Of a stretch of 64,000 nucleotides of DNA, positions 17,966 through 26,911 are shown piece after piece (within the stretch, counting starts at the first letter, position 1; each line of letters starts with the position of its first letter). The DNA is taken from assembly GCA_017557785.1 (NCBI GenBank), contig JAFYYA010000112.1, positions 1 to 64,000 of the forward strand. The letters are read 5' to 3'. The notes under the pieces are model-generated. The model saw nothing but the letters and a program-made list of their open reading frames with translations, was not told where the DNA came from and ran no database searches. Made by a program: the position numbers and the translations under genes. The DNA is from Salinivirgaceae bacterium. GTDB taxonomy: Bacteria > Bacteroidota > Bacteroidia > Bacteroidales > SZUA-534.

Positions 17966-19021
17966 ATGACTATGGAACTTTCAGACAAAATAAAATATTG
18001 CGCCATCTGCCGAAACTCAAAACGCGACATTGAACGCGGCATTGTGTGCGGGCTGACAAACGAAAAGCCCGCTTTTGACAAGCATTGCGCTGATTTACAA
18101 GCTTCTGCCCATGAAATTGCCGAACTGGAAGAATCGCTGATTGGCGGCTCGCAAAAATCCGCCACTAAAATCATGACCGCAGTTGTTATTGTGGTGTTTG
18201 CTGTCGCTATGGGCGTTATGTGGCTGATTCACGACATTGAAGACAAATCCGAGCAGAAAACCGAATCCACCGTCAAGATGGAATCCATTATTAATAAGAA
18301 AATGGCAACACTGCCGCAACTCTTCGCCGAAGGCATAACTACAGACAGTATTATTCTTAAGCGGAAATATGTCAAGATAGCGCTCACACTTATTGATACT
18401 TACCTACGAGATTACTCTGAAGAGCGACTCATTTGTGAATCGAAATACCGCCACAGCCAAATGCTGAAACACCTGCCCAACGAAGACCGTGAGTTGCTTA
18501 ACGCCTGCCTTGACGACTCGTTGCAAATACGATATGCATTCTATGAATCGAAAAATGAAACCACGACGAACGCTGTAATCCTTGACCCTGTGTTTCCGGC
18601 CATGGAAAAACCACAGAATCAACGCATTTACGCCATTGTCATCCATCCTGCCGATATCAAAGACGCACTCACTTCAACCGAGCCGTTCCGCTGCCCGCGA
18701 AAAGACTTCGACCGCGTGCTGAAATCCGACAAGAAGGGCATTCCGTTTGACATTGTGAGCAAGGTTCAATTGTCGGCCATAAAAATGGACTACAGCGCAA
18801 ATAAACTGACGCTGAATCTGCGAAGCCGACGGAAAGATATTACCAAAGGCGCGGCAACAGAGAATCTGGTCAAGACCGATTTGTGGAAAAACGCCAACGA
18901 CCTTTATGCGGTTAAAATGCTGATGCTGAACGAAGGAAGCATCGATTTCCGCTTCATCGGCACCGATGACCGGCTTGTGGAATCAGTAGTGATTGGCCCC
19001 GATTTCTACCAAAACAAATAA
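17966..19021 (+). CDS. Zinc-ribbon membrane protein of unknown function
   Basis: The 351-residue protein has four cysteines at 12, 15, 28 and 41 that could hold one zinc, followed by a single transmembrane helix (about 69-88) and a long, probably extracytoplasmic, charged domain with helical (about 100-180) and beta-rich (about 190-345) parts. I do not recognise the family. It begins a run with the DUF2520 gene seven bases downstream, so the two may share a transcript. Confidence 0.7.
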   Translation: MTMELSDKIKYCAICRNSKRDIERGIVCGLTNEKPAFDKHCADLQASAHEIAELEESLIGGSQKSATKIMTAVVIVVFAVAMGVMWLIHDIEDKSEQKTESTVKMESIINKKMATLPQLFAEGITTDSIILKRKYVKIALTLIDTYLRDYSEERLICESKYRHSQMLKHLPNEDRELLNACLDDSLQIRYAFYESKNETTTNAVILDPVFPAMEKPQNQRIYAIVIHPADIKDALTSTEPFRCPRKDFDRVLKSDKKGIPFDIVSKVQLSAIKMDYSANKLTLNLRSRRKDITKGAATENLVKTDLWKNANDLYAVKMLMLNEGSIDFRFIGTDDRLVESVVIGPDFYQNK

Positions 19022-19027
19022 AAAGCG

Positions 19028-19798
19028 ATGAGAATTTTCATAATCGGAACAGGAAATGTGGCCACACACCTATCGGCCGCTCTGCTCAAGGCCGGACACG
19101 ATATTGCAGGTGTTTGCGGTCGCGATTTCAGCCACACCGAAGAATTAGCAAAAAAGTTGAATGTCAAGCCGTTCAGCAGTATCAGTTCGATTCCTGCTGA
19201 TGCCGAAGCATATCTGATCAGCGTGAGCGACGACAGCATTGCCGATGTAGCCGCGCAGATGCCTGACGTTGAAGGCATTGTGGCACACACAGCCGGCAGC
19301 GTTCCAATGAATGCGCTGGCACGTTTCCAAAACCATGGCGTTTTCTATCCACTGCAATCGTTCAGCAAAAGCCGGGCAATCGACATGAGCCGGGTGCCGC
19401 TCTGCATCGAAGGCTGCGACAGCAACACCGCTGGCACTCTCATGGCTCTGGCCCGCACGCTCAGTTACGATGTGCGGCCAATGACTTCCGAACAGCGCGC
19501 TCACCTTCATCTGGCAGCCGTGTTTGCAAGCAATTTTGCCAACTGCATGTACACCGAAGCGGAAAACATCCTGAAAAAGAACGACATACCATTCGACATC
19601 ATGCGAGAGTTGATTGCCGAAACAGCAGCCAAAGCCGCCGACATGGGCCCCACTGCCGCACAAACCGGTCCCGCACGCCGCGGCGACAATAGAGTGATGA
19701 GCCGGCAATTGGAACTGCTGCCCGACATCGGGTTGCAAAAAATGTATAGTTTTGTGTCGGGAAGAATTCAAGACAGATACAAACCAACCGACAAATAA
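19028..19798 (+). CDS. Rossmann-like and DUF2520 domain oxidoreductase
   Basis: The 256-residue protein starts with a nucleotide-binding fold (IIGTGNVATHLSAAL, residues 4-18). GFVYPLQSF-type segments (here GVFYPLQSFS) and the helical C-terminal half with HLAAVFASNFANCMY are typical of DUF2520 proteins, which resemble NADP-dependent F420/pyrroline-carboxylate-type reductases. The substrate is unknown for the family. It lies between the zinc-ribbon membrane gene and kdsC, with only 17 bases before kdsC, a neighbourhood I recall as common in Bacteroidetes. Confidence 0.85.
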   Translation: MRIFIIGTGNVATHLSAALLKAGHDIAGVCGRDFSHTEELAKKLNVKPFSSISSIPADAEAYLISVSDDSIADVAAQMPDVEGIVAHTAGSVPMNALARFQNHGVFYPLQSFSKSRAIDMSRVPLCIEGCDSNTAGTLMALARTLSYDVRPMTSEQRAHLHLAAVFASNFANCMYTEAENILKKNDIPFDIMRELIAETAAKAADMGPTAAQTGPARRGDNRVMSRQLELLPDIGLQKMYSFVSGRIQDRYKPTDK

Positions 19799-19815
19799 GT
19801 TGGCTGTATCATCCG

Positions 19816-20364
19816 ATGAATCAAAAGTTTACACAAATGACGAATTTCAAGGAAGATTTGATGAAAGTGAAGGCGTTTGCCTTCGATATCGATGGTGTCT
19901 GCACCGACGCCACAATGATTTGCCTGGCCGACGGACAACAAGTTCGCCAATCGAACACGCGCGACGGCTTTGCACTGCGATTTGCGCACGAGCAGGGCTA
20001 TCCCATCGCCATCATCAGCGCGGGCAAGAACAACGCCGGTGTGGTGCAGCGCTTTGAGAGTTTGGGCCTGACCGACCTTTTCATTGGCGACCTGGCCAAA
20101 GTGCCGGCCTTCGATGCCTTCCTGAAACGCCATAATCTGACCGATAACGACGTGCTATATATGGGCGACGATGTTCCCGACTATCCGATTCTGAAGCGTG
20201 TGGGCGTACCCACCTGCCCTGCCGACGCCACCAACGACATCAAACCATTTGTCAAATACGTGTCGGAATTCAACGGCGGACATGGTTGCGTGCGTGATGT
20301 GATTGAGCAAGTATTGCGCGCTCAAGGTCGATGGGTAAATTTTGAGACTGAGAACTTTTTGTAA
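19816..20364 (+). CDS. kdsC: 3-deoxy-D-manno-octulosonate 8-phosphate phosphatase (KdsC-type HAD)
   Basis: The 182-residue protein has the HAD motif FDIDGVCTD (nucleophile Asp24, acid/base Asp26), IISAGKN as motif II, and GDDVPDYP as motif IV. The small, capless C1 form with this length is KdsC, which makes KDO for lipopolysaccharide. Starts at 19816, 19837 (MTNFKED) or 19861 are possible; the first is kept. It may be co-transcribed with the DUF2520 gene. A general HAD phosphatase role cannot be fully excluded. Confidence 0.85.
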   Translation: MNQKFTQMTNFKEDLMKVKAFAFDIDGVCTDATMICLADGQQVRQSNTRDGFALRFAHEQGYPIAIISAGKNNAGVVQRFESLGLTDLFIGDLAKVPAFDAFLKRHNLTDNDVLYMGDDVPDYPILKRVGVPTCPADATNDIKPFVKYVSEFNGGHGCVRDVIEQVLRAQGRWVNFETENFL

Positions 20365-20385
20365 ACGGTTCTCAAAAAAGCAATT

Positions 20386-21312
20386 TCACCCCAAATTGCA
20401 CAAATACCCCAACTTGTAAAAACCAAACATCCGTATCGACGGTCTGTTACCCAACAAGTTGCGTTCAAGCATACGGTGCAGCAGACGGAACTTGAATGCG
20501 ACACATCCTGTCAAATGCAGTTTTTGTAACTTACTGTAAGTCTGTAACAACTGACTATACCCACGCAACTCATCGGCGTGCGCCTTCAAGTTTTCGATAC
20601 CACGACGAGTTTTTTCAAGAAATTGCTCTGCCGTGTCGGTATCATCATGATAGACCGGATTTTGAATATGCAGAATCGGTTCACCGGCCAACTGCAGTTT
20701 CTCGCCGAATAGTGTGTCTTCATGGCCATAATCCACGAACGTTTCATCGAAACGGATTTGTTGAGCCAATTTACTGTCAATCAAATAGTTTGATGTTTTA
20801 AAACTCTGATACGGGCAAGCCATTCGTTGTTTCAGTGTCAGCACTTCGTGAGTGATACCGTATTTATAACGTAACGGATTGACATTCTGCCCATTGCCGC
20901 TTCGATAAGCCAATCCGCCACAAACCACTCTCGCCTGCCCCATCGCATCAGCGTAACGTTTCAAAAAATCGGCATCGGCAGGAAAAACATCGGCATCCAA
21001 GCACAAAATCCACTGATACTTAACTTCTTGCAGCAACCGATTACGCATTTTGGCAATATCAATTTTCTCATCGAGCCGAACAAAACGGCAATTAGGCATT
21101 GTGGCTATCTGGCTGTTTTTCTGCACAATGGCAGCATCGGTCGAAGCGTCGTCAACCACAACAATCTCGTAAGCAATCTGTAAAGCGTCTGCTTGCCGCG
21201 ACAGTTCAGCAACCAACTGATTACAAGCACAATTATATGTCGGTATCAGAATTGAAAGCACTTCAGTTTGTTTTATGCAAATGTATAAAAACACAATGAG
21301 ACACTGACGCAT
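20386..21312 (-). CDS. Family 2 glycosyltransferase
   Basis: The 308-residue protein has the GT-A start LSILIPTYNCACNQL and VVDDAST (nucleotide-sugar binding), and CLDADVFPA as the DxD-like metal site. A segment with GLAYR and DYGHEDTLFG follows, the latter carrying the ED pair typical of the GT2 catalytic base. No membrane helix is evident. It probably transfers a sugar to a surface glycan or lipid. The first 16 residues (MRQCLIVFLYICIKQT) are atypical, and a non-ATG start closer to the LSILIPTYN strand is possible. It is convergent with kdsC, which is also an envelope-sugar gene. Confidence 0.85.
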   Translation of the reverse strand: MRQCLIVFLYICIKQTEVLSILIPTYNCACNQLVAELSRQADALQIAYEIVVVDDASTDAAIVQKNSQIATMPNCRFVRLDEKIDIAKMRNRLLQEVKYQWILCLDADVFPADADFLKRYADAMGQARVVCGGLAYRSGNGQNVNPLRYKYGITHEVLTLKQRMACPYQSFKTSNYLIDSKLAQQIRFDETFVDYGHEDTLFGEKLQLAGEPILHIQNPVYHDDTDTAEQFLEKTRRGIENLKAHADELRGYSQLLQTYSKLQKLHLTGCVAFKFRLLHRMLERNLLGNRPSIRMFGFYKLGYLCNLG

Positions 21313-21376
21313 TTCAGCATTTAAAACACCGCGAAATACGTATAAAATGGTATTCTTTACATATTATTTCAATAGG

Positions 21377-21384
21377 TATATTTG
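21377..21384 (+). promoter_or_regulatory. Bacteroidota -7 box upstream of the pyridoxal kinase-like gene
   Basis: TATATTTG matches TAnnTTTG 41 bases before the ATG at 21426; no exact -33 box is seen at the expected spacing. Confidence 0.5.
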
Positions 21385-21425
21385 CAGCCGATTTTTAAAG
21401 ATTATAAAAACTTAATTTTCAGATT

Positions 21426-22259
21426 ATGAGTTACAAAAGAATCCTTACCATTCAAGACATTTCGTGCGTCGGACAGTGCTCGCTGACCGTTGCGCTTCCA
21501 ATCATATCGGCTTGCGGTGTTGAGACCGCAGTTCTGCCTTCGGCTGTGCTTTCAACACACACGGGCGGCTTCAAGGGATTCACTTTCCGCGACCTGACCG
21601 AAGATATGCCGCTTATTGAACAGCACTGGAACAAAGAAGGCATCAAATTCGCAGCCGTTTACACTGGCTATCTTGGTAGTACAAAGCAAATTGACTACGT
21701 TATAAGCATCATAAACTCAACACTCGAAAGTGGCGCAAAAATTGTCATTGATCCCGCAATGGCCGACAATGGTACGCTCTACTACGGTTTCGACGACGTG
21801 TTTGTGAAAGCAATGGCAAAACTCTGTGCCAAAGCCGATTACGTTCTGCCGAACATTACCGAAGCCTGCTTCATCACGGGCACCGAGTACAAAACCGAAT
21901 ACGACAAGGCTTACGTTATGGATTTGCTGCAGAAACTTGTGGCAAACGGCGCAAAGAACGTAATTCTGACCGGTGTAAGTTACAAACCCGAAACCACAGG
22001 CGTGGTTGTTTACGAGAACGGCAACTATAACTACTACGAGCACAAGAAGATAGCACAAGGATGCCACGGCACAGGCGATGTTTACGCTTCGGCTTTTGTG
22101 GGCGCGCTGATGAACGGCAAACCTGCCTACGACGCCGCAAAAATCGCCGCCGACTACACGGTGAAGTGCATCGAGAACACACAAGACGGCTCGAACCACT
22201 GGTACGGCTGCAAGTTCGAGACTGCAATCGCTGATTTGCTCAAGATGTTGGGAAAATAA
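21426..22259 (+). CDS. Pyridoxal/pyridoxamine kinase-like protein (ribokinase fold)
   Basis: The 277-residue protein resembles PdxY/PdxK-type kinases, which phosphorylate B6 vitamers. It opens with ILTIQDISCVGQCSLTVALPI and has STHTGGF, TGYLGS (GYLGS is the family signature), VIDPAMADNG, LPNITEA and the anion-hole motif CHGTGDVYAS, whose Asp is the catalytic base. It is transcribed alone from its own promoter and ended by an intrinsic terminator. Members in Bacteroidota and Firmicutes often annotate as pyridoxamine kinase; actual vitamer preference is not visible. Confidence 0.85.
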   Translation: MSYKRILTIQDISCVGQCSLTVALPIISACGVETAVLPSAVLSTHTGGFKGFTFRDLTEDMPLIEQHWNKEGIKFAAVYTGYLGSTKQIDYVISIINSTLESGAKIVIDPAMADNGTLYYGFDDVFVKAMAKLCAKADYVLPNITEACFITGTEYKTEYDKAYVMDLLQKLVANGAKNVILTGVSYKPETTGVVVYENGNYNYYEHKKIAQGCHGTGDVYASAFVGALMNGKPAYDAAKIAADYTVKCIENTQDGSNHWYGCKFETAIADLLKMLGK

Positions 22260-22281
22260 TTCCTTTCTGAACAAATTTACT

Positions 22282-22311
22282 ACGCAAGTCGATTCGGCTT
22301 GCGTTTTTTTT
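22282..22311 (+). terminator. Intrinsic terminator of the pyridoxal kinase-like gene
   Basis: ACGCAAG (22282-22288) and CTTGCGT (22298-22304) pair and are followed by eight T. Confidence 0.92.
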
Positions 22312-22372
22312 GCCAAAAAATGTGCAATTTTGGCACGTTTTAGAGCGTTTTTAAACGAAAGAAAATCAAACG

Positions 22373-23302
22373 ATGACTCTTCGACATATATTTTCAATAG
22401 CGATTCTGCTACTCGTAACCATTTCAGTATCAGCACAGGATTCCGAGAGTGAGCAGCAGTACAAGGCTGCAATGCAGAACGCCAAAACCGCTTTCAACGC
22501 AAAGATGTACTCCGAAGCGCTCTACTTCTATCGCGAAGCGCTGAAAATCAAGCCCGATGCCAAACTACCGCGCTACAAGATTGAAGACATCCGCACCATC
22601 TATATCGATGATGGAAAAAAAGAAATTGCTGAGAACAAACAGATTTCGCAAGATGAAATTCAAAAGCAAGCCGAAGCCAAAGCCGACGATCGCATTGAAA
22701 ATGAGATTGAACAAGCGCAGAAAGAACTTGAAACTCTGAAAGTTGCAACAGTCATCAGCATCGATGAAGAGACTGTGGTTGATGACGATGTTGTGGAAAT
22801 TACTGATGTGGAACCGACGCTCGAGACTAAAAAGATTGAACCTGAACCAGAGCCAGAACCCGCACCACAACCTGAGCCAATCAAACCTGAGCCCGAACCG
22901 GTTGTAACTAAACCTACTGAACCCGTTAAAGAAGAACCACAACCTGCCGTTGAGCCAAAGAAAACAATAGTGGAAAGCAGACCGCAACCCATTGTCAGCA
23001 AGCCAAAGCCGCATCCAAAACTTACCATGACCGATGAAGAGAAAAAAGCATGGAAAGATGCCGAAAAACAAAAACTGCGAAAACAATATCCCGAGCAAAA
23101 GACAGTGCTGGAAATTGACCAGCCAGGCAAGCATATTACACGTGTCATCATGAATGTTGACAATGAGATAGCCGTATATTTGAAAGTCAAACACAGTTGG
23201 GGCGCGACATTCTTTTTTGAAGAAGAAGTTGGCGAAGACCTACGCAGCATTACCGAAGTGTATTTCAACAAAATGACTGATTTGCGAAACTATGGACATT
23301 AA
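22373..23302 (+). CDS. Secreted TPR-like protein with Pro/Glu-rich linker
   Basis: The 309-residue protein has a signal peptide (about 1-21), an N-terminal TPR-like helix pair (about 28-62, with AFNAKMYSEALYFYREALKIKPDA), a helical charged region, and a long Pro-Glu-rich linker (about 150-220) with EPEPEP runs. A C-terminal domain of about 80 residues has a KHSWGATFFFEEE segment. The architecture suggests a periplasmic or outer-membrane-anchored protein with a spacer. Its last 11 bases overlap the next gene. I do not recognise the C-terminal domain. Confidence 0.75.
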   Translation: MTLRHIFSIAILLLVTISVSAQDSESEQQYKAAMQNAKTAFNAKMYSEALYFYREALKIKPDAKLPRYKIEDIRTIYIDDGKKEIAENKQISQDEIQKQAEAKADDRIENEIEQAQKELETLKVATVISIDEETVVDDDVVEITDVEPTLETKKIEPEPEPEPAPQPEPIKPEPEPVVTKPTEPVKEEPQPAVEPKKTIVESRPQPIVSKPKPHPKLTMTDEEKKAWKDAEKQKLRKQYPEQKTVLEIDQPGKHITRVIMNVDNEIAVYLKVKHSWGATFFFEEEVGEDLRSITEVYFNKMTDLRNYGH

Positions 23303-23678
23303 ATTCTACCAATACATCGACGCATCACCCGAAGACGTGTTCATGTCGCTCACCAATCCGCGCTCAATCGAGTTATGGTCGAGTCTGCCAGCCGATATGA
23401 GTGCCGAAGAAGGCTACGAATTCTCAATTTTCGATGGCGATATTGTCGGACGGAATCTGAAAGTGGTTGAAAATGAGATGCTGCAGCAGGAATGGTATTT
23501 CGGCGATGACAACGCCGAGCCATCAATCGCCACCATCAAACTGCATCCCGACAAGAACGGCACCAGCGTTGAAGTGCGCCACACAAACATCCCCGCCGAC
23601 GCTTTCGACAACATCAACGAAGGCTGGCGCGAATACTACATCGGCGCCATCAAGCATTTCTGCGAAGACGAAGAGTGA
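23292..23678 (+). CDS. SRPBCC (START/AHSA1-like) domain protein
   Basis: The 128-residue protein reads as one SRPBCC fold: YIDASPEDVFMSLTNPRSIELW at the start, the SxPADMSAEEGYEFSIFDGDIVGRN middle strands, WYFGDD, and a final helix INEGWREYYIGAIKHF. Such domains bind hydrophobic ligands or, as in Aha1, contact Hsp90. It starts inside the end of the preceding gene (11-base overlap), so it is translationally linked to it. No ligand can be inferred. Confidence 0.85.
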   Translation: MDIKFYQYIDASPEDVFMSLTNPRSIELWSSLPADMSAEEGYEFSIFDGDIVGRNLKVVENEMLQQEWYFGDDNAEPSIATIKLHPDKNGTSVEVRHTNIPADAFDNINEGWREYYIGAIKHFCEDEE

Positions 23679-23682
23679 GCGC

Positions 23683-23715
23683 AAAAAAAACGTGCGAATT
23701 GAAATTCTTCGCACG
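23683..23715 (-). terminator. Intrinsic terminator, best on the minus strand
   Basis: CGTGCGAA (23691-23698) and TTCGCACG (23708-23715) pair. On the minus strand the stem is followed by eight T, ending the lipoprotein gene at 23740; on the plus strand only a weak T-run follows. Confidence 0.85.
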
Positions 23716-23739
23716 TTTCAATCTGCAAAATTGTCCGGA

Positions 23740-24303
23740 TCACTTCAGCAATTTATTGAAATCCGATTCTGTCACTTTCCGGTACGATGAATAAATGTAC
23801 GACGGTGTGCCATCGCTTTTAACACCAATAAGTCTGATTGCTGTAAAACCCGCTGCATTGGCATTCAATATTTTAAGGTCAGGCATATTATCACCATCGT
23901 AACTCAAAACAACAGCCCTGCCATTGCTATAAACCTGACCGCTTTTGATGTACGAAATCGACGGATCGTAGTCAACATACAACACATAATTGTAAGCGGA
24001 ATCGTCAGCAAAATAGTAGCCATCAGGACCAATGCCTATCATACCTTCCCAAAAATTCTCTTTCGACAAAGATCCATTTTGTTCAATCCTGCGGCCATCA
24101 GTTTGTTCGGCGAAATAATTATTCTTCAGATACTTATCGAAATCTTCAGAAGAAATCAGCCCGCCTTGGGCCGGCGATGGAATGCCATTGATGTCGATTG
24201 TGAATTCTGCGTTTTTGTTGATTGTGATTGTTTCGTCATCGTCTTTGCTGCACGCTGAAAACAGCACCACCAGTGCCGAAATCAGAAATAGTTGTTTTTT
24301 CAT
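23740..24303 (-). CDS. Lipoprotein of unknown function
   Basis: The 187-residue protein starts MKKQLFLISALVVLFSACS with the lipobox cysteine at 18, followed by an acidic KDDDET linker typical of exported Bacteroidota lipoproteins. The start at 24303 is chosen over an upstream in-frame ATG (24372) because it begins the signal peptide. The mature part looks beta-rich and includes a YYFADDSAYNYVLYVDYD segment. No family is recognised. It is co-directional with the sigma/anti-sigma genes but about 100 bases downstream. Confidence 0.75.
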   Translation of the reverse strand: MKKQLFLISALVVLFSACSKDDDETITINKNAEFTIDINGIPSPAQGGLISSEDFDKYLKNNYFAEQTDGRRIEQNGSLSKENFWEGMIGIGPDGYYFADDSAYNYVLYVDYDPSISYIKSGQVYSNGRAVVLSYDGDNMPDLKILNANAAGFTAIRLIGVKSDGTPSYIYSSYRKVTESDFNKLLK

Positions 24304-24400
24304 ATGACTAGTTTTATTACGAACCGAAAATAGTAAAAAAAAGCATTTCCATAGGCTGCCGCGATAAAACACATTTTTACCCCAACGGCAACCTTTCAGC

Positions 24401-24715
24401 CTATTCCCCTACATACACCGCACTGTCGGCGTAGTTTGGGGCGTAATCGATTTGTGCGGGTACGGGCTGGGGCGCTGTCACTGTGTCAATTGCGGTTCCG
24501 GCAGTCTGGGGTTCGGGTTGCGAGCCGCCGGTTGAGAGCCACGCGGCACCCACGCCCAGCAGCAGGGCGACCGATGCGGCGACAAGCCACACACGGCGGT
24601 TCGATGATCGGCCATCGAGTTGCTGCTCAACATTTTCCCAAACCGATTCGGGCACTTCAGCGGTGTGGTTCTCAAGTCCGCTCTTAAAAATCTTGTCGAT
24701 GTTGTTCGTAGTCAT
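24401..24715 (-). CDS. Short anti-sigma-factor-like membrane protein
   Basis: The 104-residue protein has a soluble N-terminus (about 1-40, with FKSGLENHTAEVPESVWENVEQQL, a pattern seen at the start of Bacteroidota anti-sigma proteins). One transmembrane helix (about 42-61) and a short Pro-rich periplasmic tail follow. The ATG at 24715 is used; an in-frame TTG lies six bases upstream. It follows the ECF sigma gene directly, supporting a regulator role. It is much shorter than FecR-type anti-sigma factors and lacks their periplasmic sensor domain. Confidence 0.7.
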   Translation of the reverse strand: MTTNNIDKIFKSGLENHTAEVPESVWENVEQQLDGRSSNRRVWLVAASVALLLGVGAAWLSTGGSQPEPQTAGTAIDTVTAPQPVPAQIDYAPNYADSAVYVGE

Positions 24716-24736
24716 AATCAATCCACTAACAAATAA

Positions 24737-25294
24737 TTACACATTCTTCCGGCGACGTCCGTAAAGGGCTTCAACCTTCTCTTGCAGCAAACACCGCGCC
24801 CGCGACAGGTTCGATTTCGATGTGCCTTCCGAGATGTTCAGCATCTGGCTGATTTCCTGATGCGAAAATCCCTCGATGGCGTAAAGGTTGAACACTGTGC
24901 GATACTGCGGCGTAAGTTGCTGCACCATCTGCATCAACTCATTGCCCGAGATGGCGCTCAGCACGTCGTCGGGCGAGAGTTGCGTGTCGTATTCAGCGAT
25001 GTCGTCAATGGCAAAAAGCCGGCTCTCGCGACGGAAGTACGTCAGCGCGCAGTTGACCACCACACGCCGCGCCCATCCCTCGAATGAGCCTTTGAAGTCG
25101 AACTGGCCAATTTTCGTGAAAATCTTCACAAAACTGTCCTGCAGGATGTCTTCGGCCTCAGCCCGATTGCCGGCATAGCGCAGGCAAACGCCGAACAACC
25201 TTGGCGACAGCAGTTTGTACAGTTTACTCTGCGCGTCGCGACGGTTCTTCTTACACTGCCTGACCAACTCGTCGAAATCAGTTGTCTCAGTCAT
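24737..25294 (-). CDS. ECF-type RNA polymerase sigma factor
   Basis: The 185-residue protein has region 2 (RLFGVCLRYAGNRAEAEDILQDSFVKIF, then GSFEGWARRVVVNCALTYFRR) and region 4 (LTPQYRTVFNLYAIEGFSHQEISQMLNISEGTSKSNLSRAR), the complete pattern of an ECF sigma factor. The ATG at 25294 is used instead of an in-frame TTG at 25306, which would overlap the symporter stop. It is the middle gene of a symporter-sigma-anti-sigma operon, so its activity may be tied to the downstream membrane protein. Confidence 0.92.
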   Translation of the reverse strand: MTETTDFDELVRQCKKNRRDAQSKLYKLLSPRLFGVCLRYAGNRAEAEDILQDSFVKIFTKIGQFDFKGSFEGWARRVVVNCALTYFRRESRLFAIDDIAEYDTQLSPDDVLSAISGNELMQMVQQLTPQYRTVFNLYAIEGFSHQEISQMLNISEGTSKSNLSRARCLLQEKVEALYGRRRKNV

Positions 25295-25302
25295 TTCAAT
25301 AT

Positions 25303-26805
25303 TCAATCAGTTGCGTTAATATGACTCAGCGGGGTGTCAAAAGGTTGCGCGCCGTTGTCTTTTTTTTGCAAAATCCACAATCCGGCAAATGTGAGCGCCC
25401 CGTTTATAATCAAAAGTTCGTAACCCATTTTGTAACCGTTCAGCAATATCGGTGCTAAATAGTTGAGCACTATGCAGATGCATGGTGATGCGACAGCCAC
25501 AATCCACACCCAACGATCGCGGACGGTCTTTTTGGTGAACAGCCCGAATGCGTAGAGCCCCAGCAGCGGGCCGTAGGTGTAGCCGGCAATGGTGTAGATG
25601 GCGCTGATGACGCTGCGGTCGTTCAGGCGGTTGAAGATGATGATGACCACCGCAACCACCGCCGCAATGGCAATGTGAACGCGCTTTCTGAGCCGAGTCT
25701 GCCCATCGGGTGAAAGGTTTCGCTTCTCGATTTCAAGAATGTCGATTGAGAAGGCCGTGGTGAGTGCGGTGAGCGCCGAATCGGCCGACGAATAGGCCGC
25801 CGCTACCAATCCCACGACAAAGAAAAGCGCCACCACCTGCGGCAGATAGCCCTGCGTGGCGAGCATCGGATAAAGGTTGTCGGTCTGCTCGGGAATGGCA
25901 ATGCCGTTGCGGCCAGCATAGATGTAGAGCATCGCACCAAGCGCCATAAACAGCAGATTGACAGGGATAAACGCGAATCCGTACCAGTACATATTCTTCT
26001 GCGCGTCCTTCAGGTTGCGGCAACTCAGGTTTTTCTGCATCATATCCTGATCAAGCCCGGTCATCACAATCACAATGAAAATTCCGCTTAGAAACTGCTT
26101 CCAGAAGAAGGTTTTCTCTTTCGGATTATCGAAGAACCAAAGGCGCGAATAGTCGGACTGGGTAATCTCACGAACCACACCGCCAAAACTCAGCCCGAGC
26201 GAGTTTTTCACAGCCACAATGGTGATTACCAGCGCCGCAAGCATAAAAAGAGTTTGCAGCGTATCGGTGAAGACAATGGTACGGATGCCGCCTTTGAAGG
26301 TGTAGAGCAGAATAAGTACCATTATGGCCACCACGGTGAGTTCAAACGGAATGCCCCACGCGTTGAACACAGCCAACTGCAACACACTCACCATCAGGAA
26401 CAAACGGAACGAGCAACCGATGACGCGGCTAAGCAAAAAGAAGGCCGAGCCGGTTTTGTACGACGTGCGCCCGAAGCGGTTTTCGAGATAAGTGTAGATG
26501 CTAGTCAGATTATATTTGTAATAGATTGGCAACAAGACTTTTGCAACAATCCAATAGCCAAAAAAGAAGCCTATGACCATCTGCATATAGGCGAACTGAT
26601 TGAACCCCACTTCGCCCGGTACAGAGATAAATGTGACGCCGGAAATGCTTGTGCCAATCATCCCGAAAGCCACCAAATACCACGGCGACTTGTGGTTACC
26701 GATGAAAAACGACTCGTTATCGGCCTTGTTCCCGGTGAAATAAGATATTGTAAAGAGCGCGCCAAAGTAGACGAGCAAAACTATCACGATGAGCGTTGGT
26801 GACAT
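25303..26805 (-). CDS. Sodium:solute symporter family transporter
   Basis: The 500-residue protein has about 13 transmembrane segments and SSS-family features: the early KADNESFFIGNHKSPWYLVAFGMIGTSISGVTFISVPG segment, GGIRTIVFTDTLQ, and VVGLVAAAYSSADSALTALTTAFSIDI. It imports a solute with sodium; in Bacteroidota close relatives are often annotated for sugars or sialic acid, but the substrate is not visible here. The sigma gene starts eight bases after its stop, an unusual pairing for a transporter. Confidence 0.9.
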   Translation of the reverse strand: MSPTLIVIVLLVYFGALFTISYFTGNKADNESFFIGNHKSPWYLVAFGMIGTSISGVTFISVPGEVGFNQFAYMQMVIGFFFGYWIVAKVLLPIYYKYNLTSIYTYLENRFGRTSYKTGSAFFLLSRVIGCSFRLFLMVSVLQLAVFNAWGIPFELTVVAIMVLILLYTFKGGIRTIVFTDTLQTLFMLAALVITIVAVKNSLGLSFGGVVREITQSDYSRLWFFDNPKEKTFFWKQFLSGIFIVIVMTGLDQDMMQKNLSCRNLKDAQKNMYWYGFAFIPVNLLFMALGAMLYIYAGRNGIAIPEQTDNLYPMLATQGYLPQVVALFFVVGLVAAAYSSADSALTALTTAFSIDILEIEKRNLSPDGQTRLRKRVHIAIAAVVAVVIIIFNRLNDRSVISAIYTIAGYTYGPLLGLYAFGLFTKKTVRDRWVWIVAVASPCICIVLNYLAPILLNGYKMGYELLIINGALTFAGLWILQKKDNGAQPFDTPLSHINATD

Positions 26806-26911
26806 TCTTTTTTGATGTTGTTTTCGTTAGTACAAACTTAAACAATTAAGCCAAACACAAACTTTACGGACAACAACATTTTTTTGCATTTTTAAAACCT
26901 GTAATGCCAAA

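Noticed and set aside
20350-20373. GAGAAC/GTTCTC inverted repeat between kdsC and the glycosyltransferase gene as a terminator
   Set aside because: No T-run follows the stem on either strand and the loop is long.
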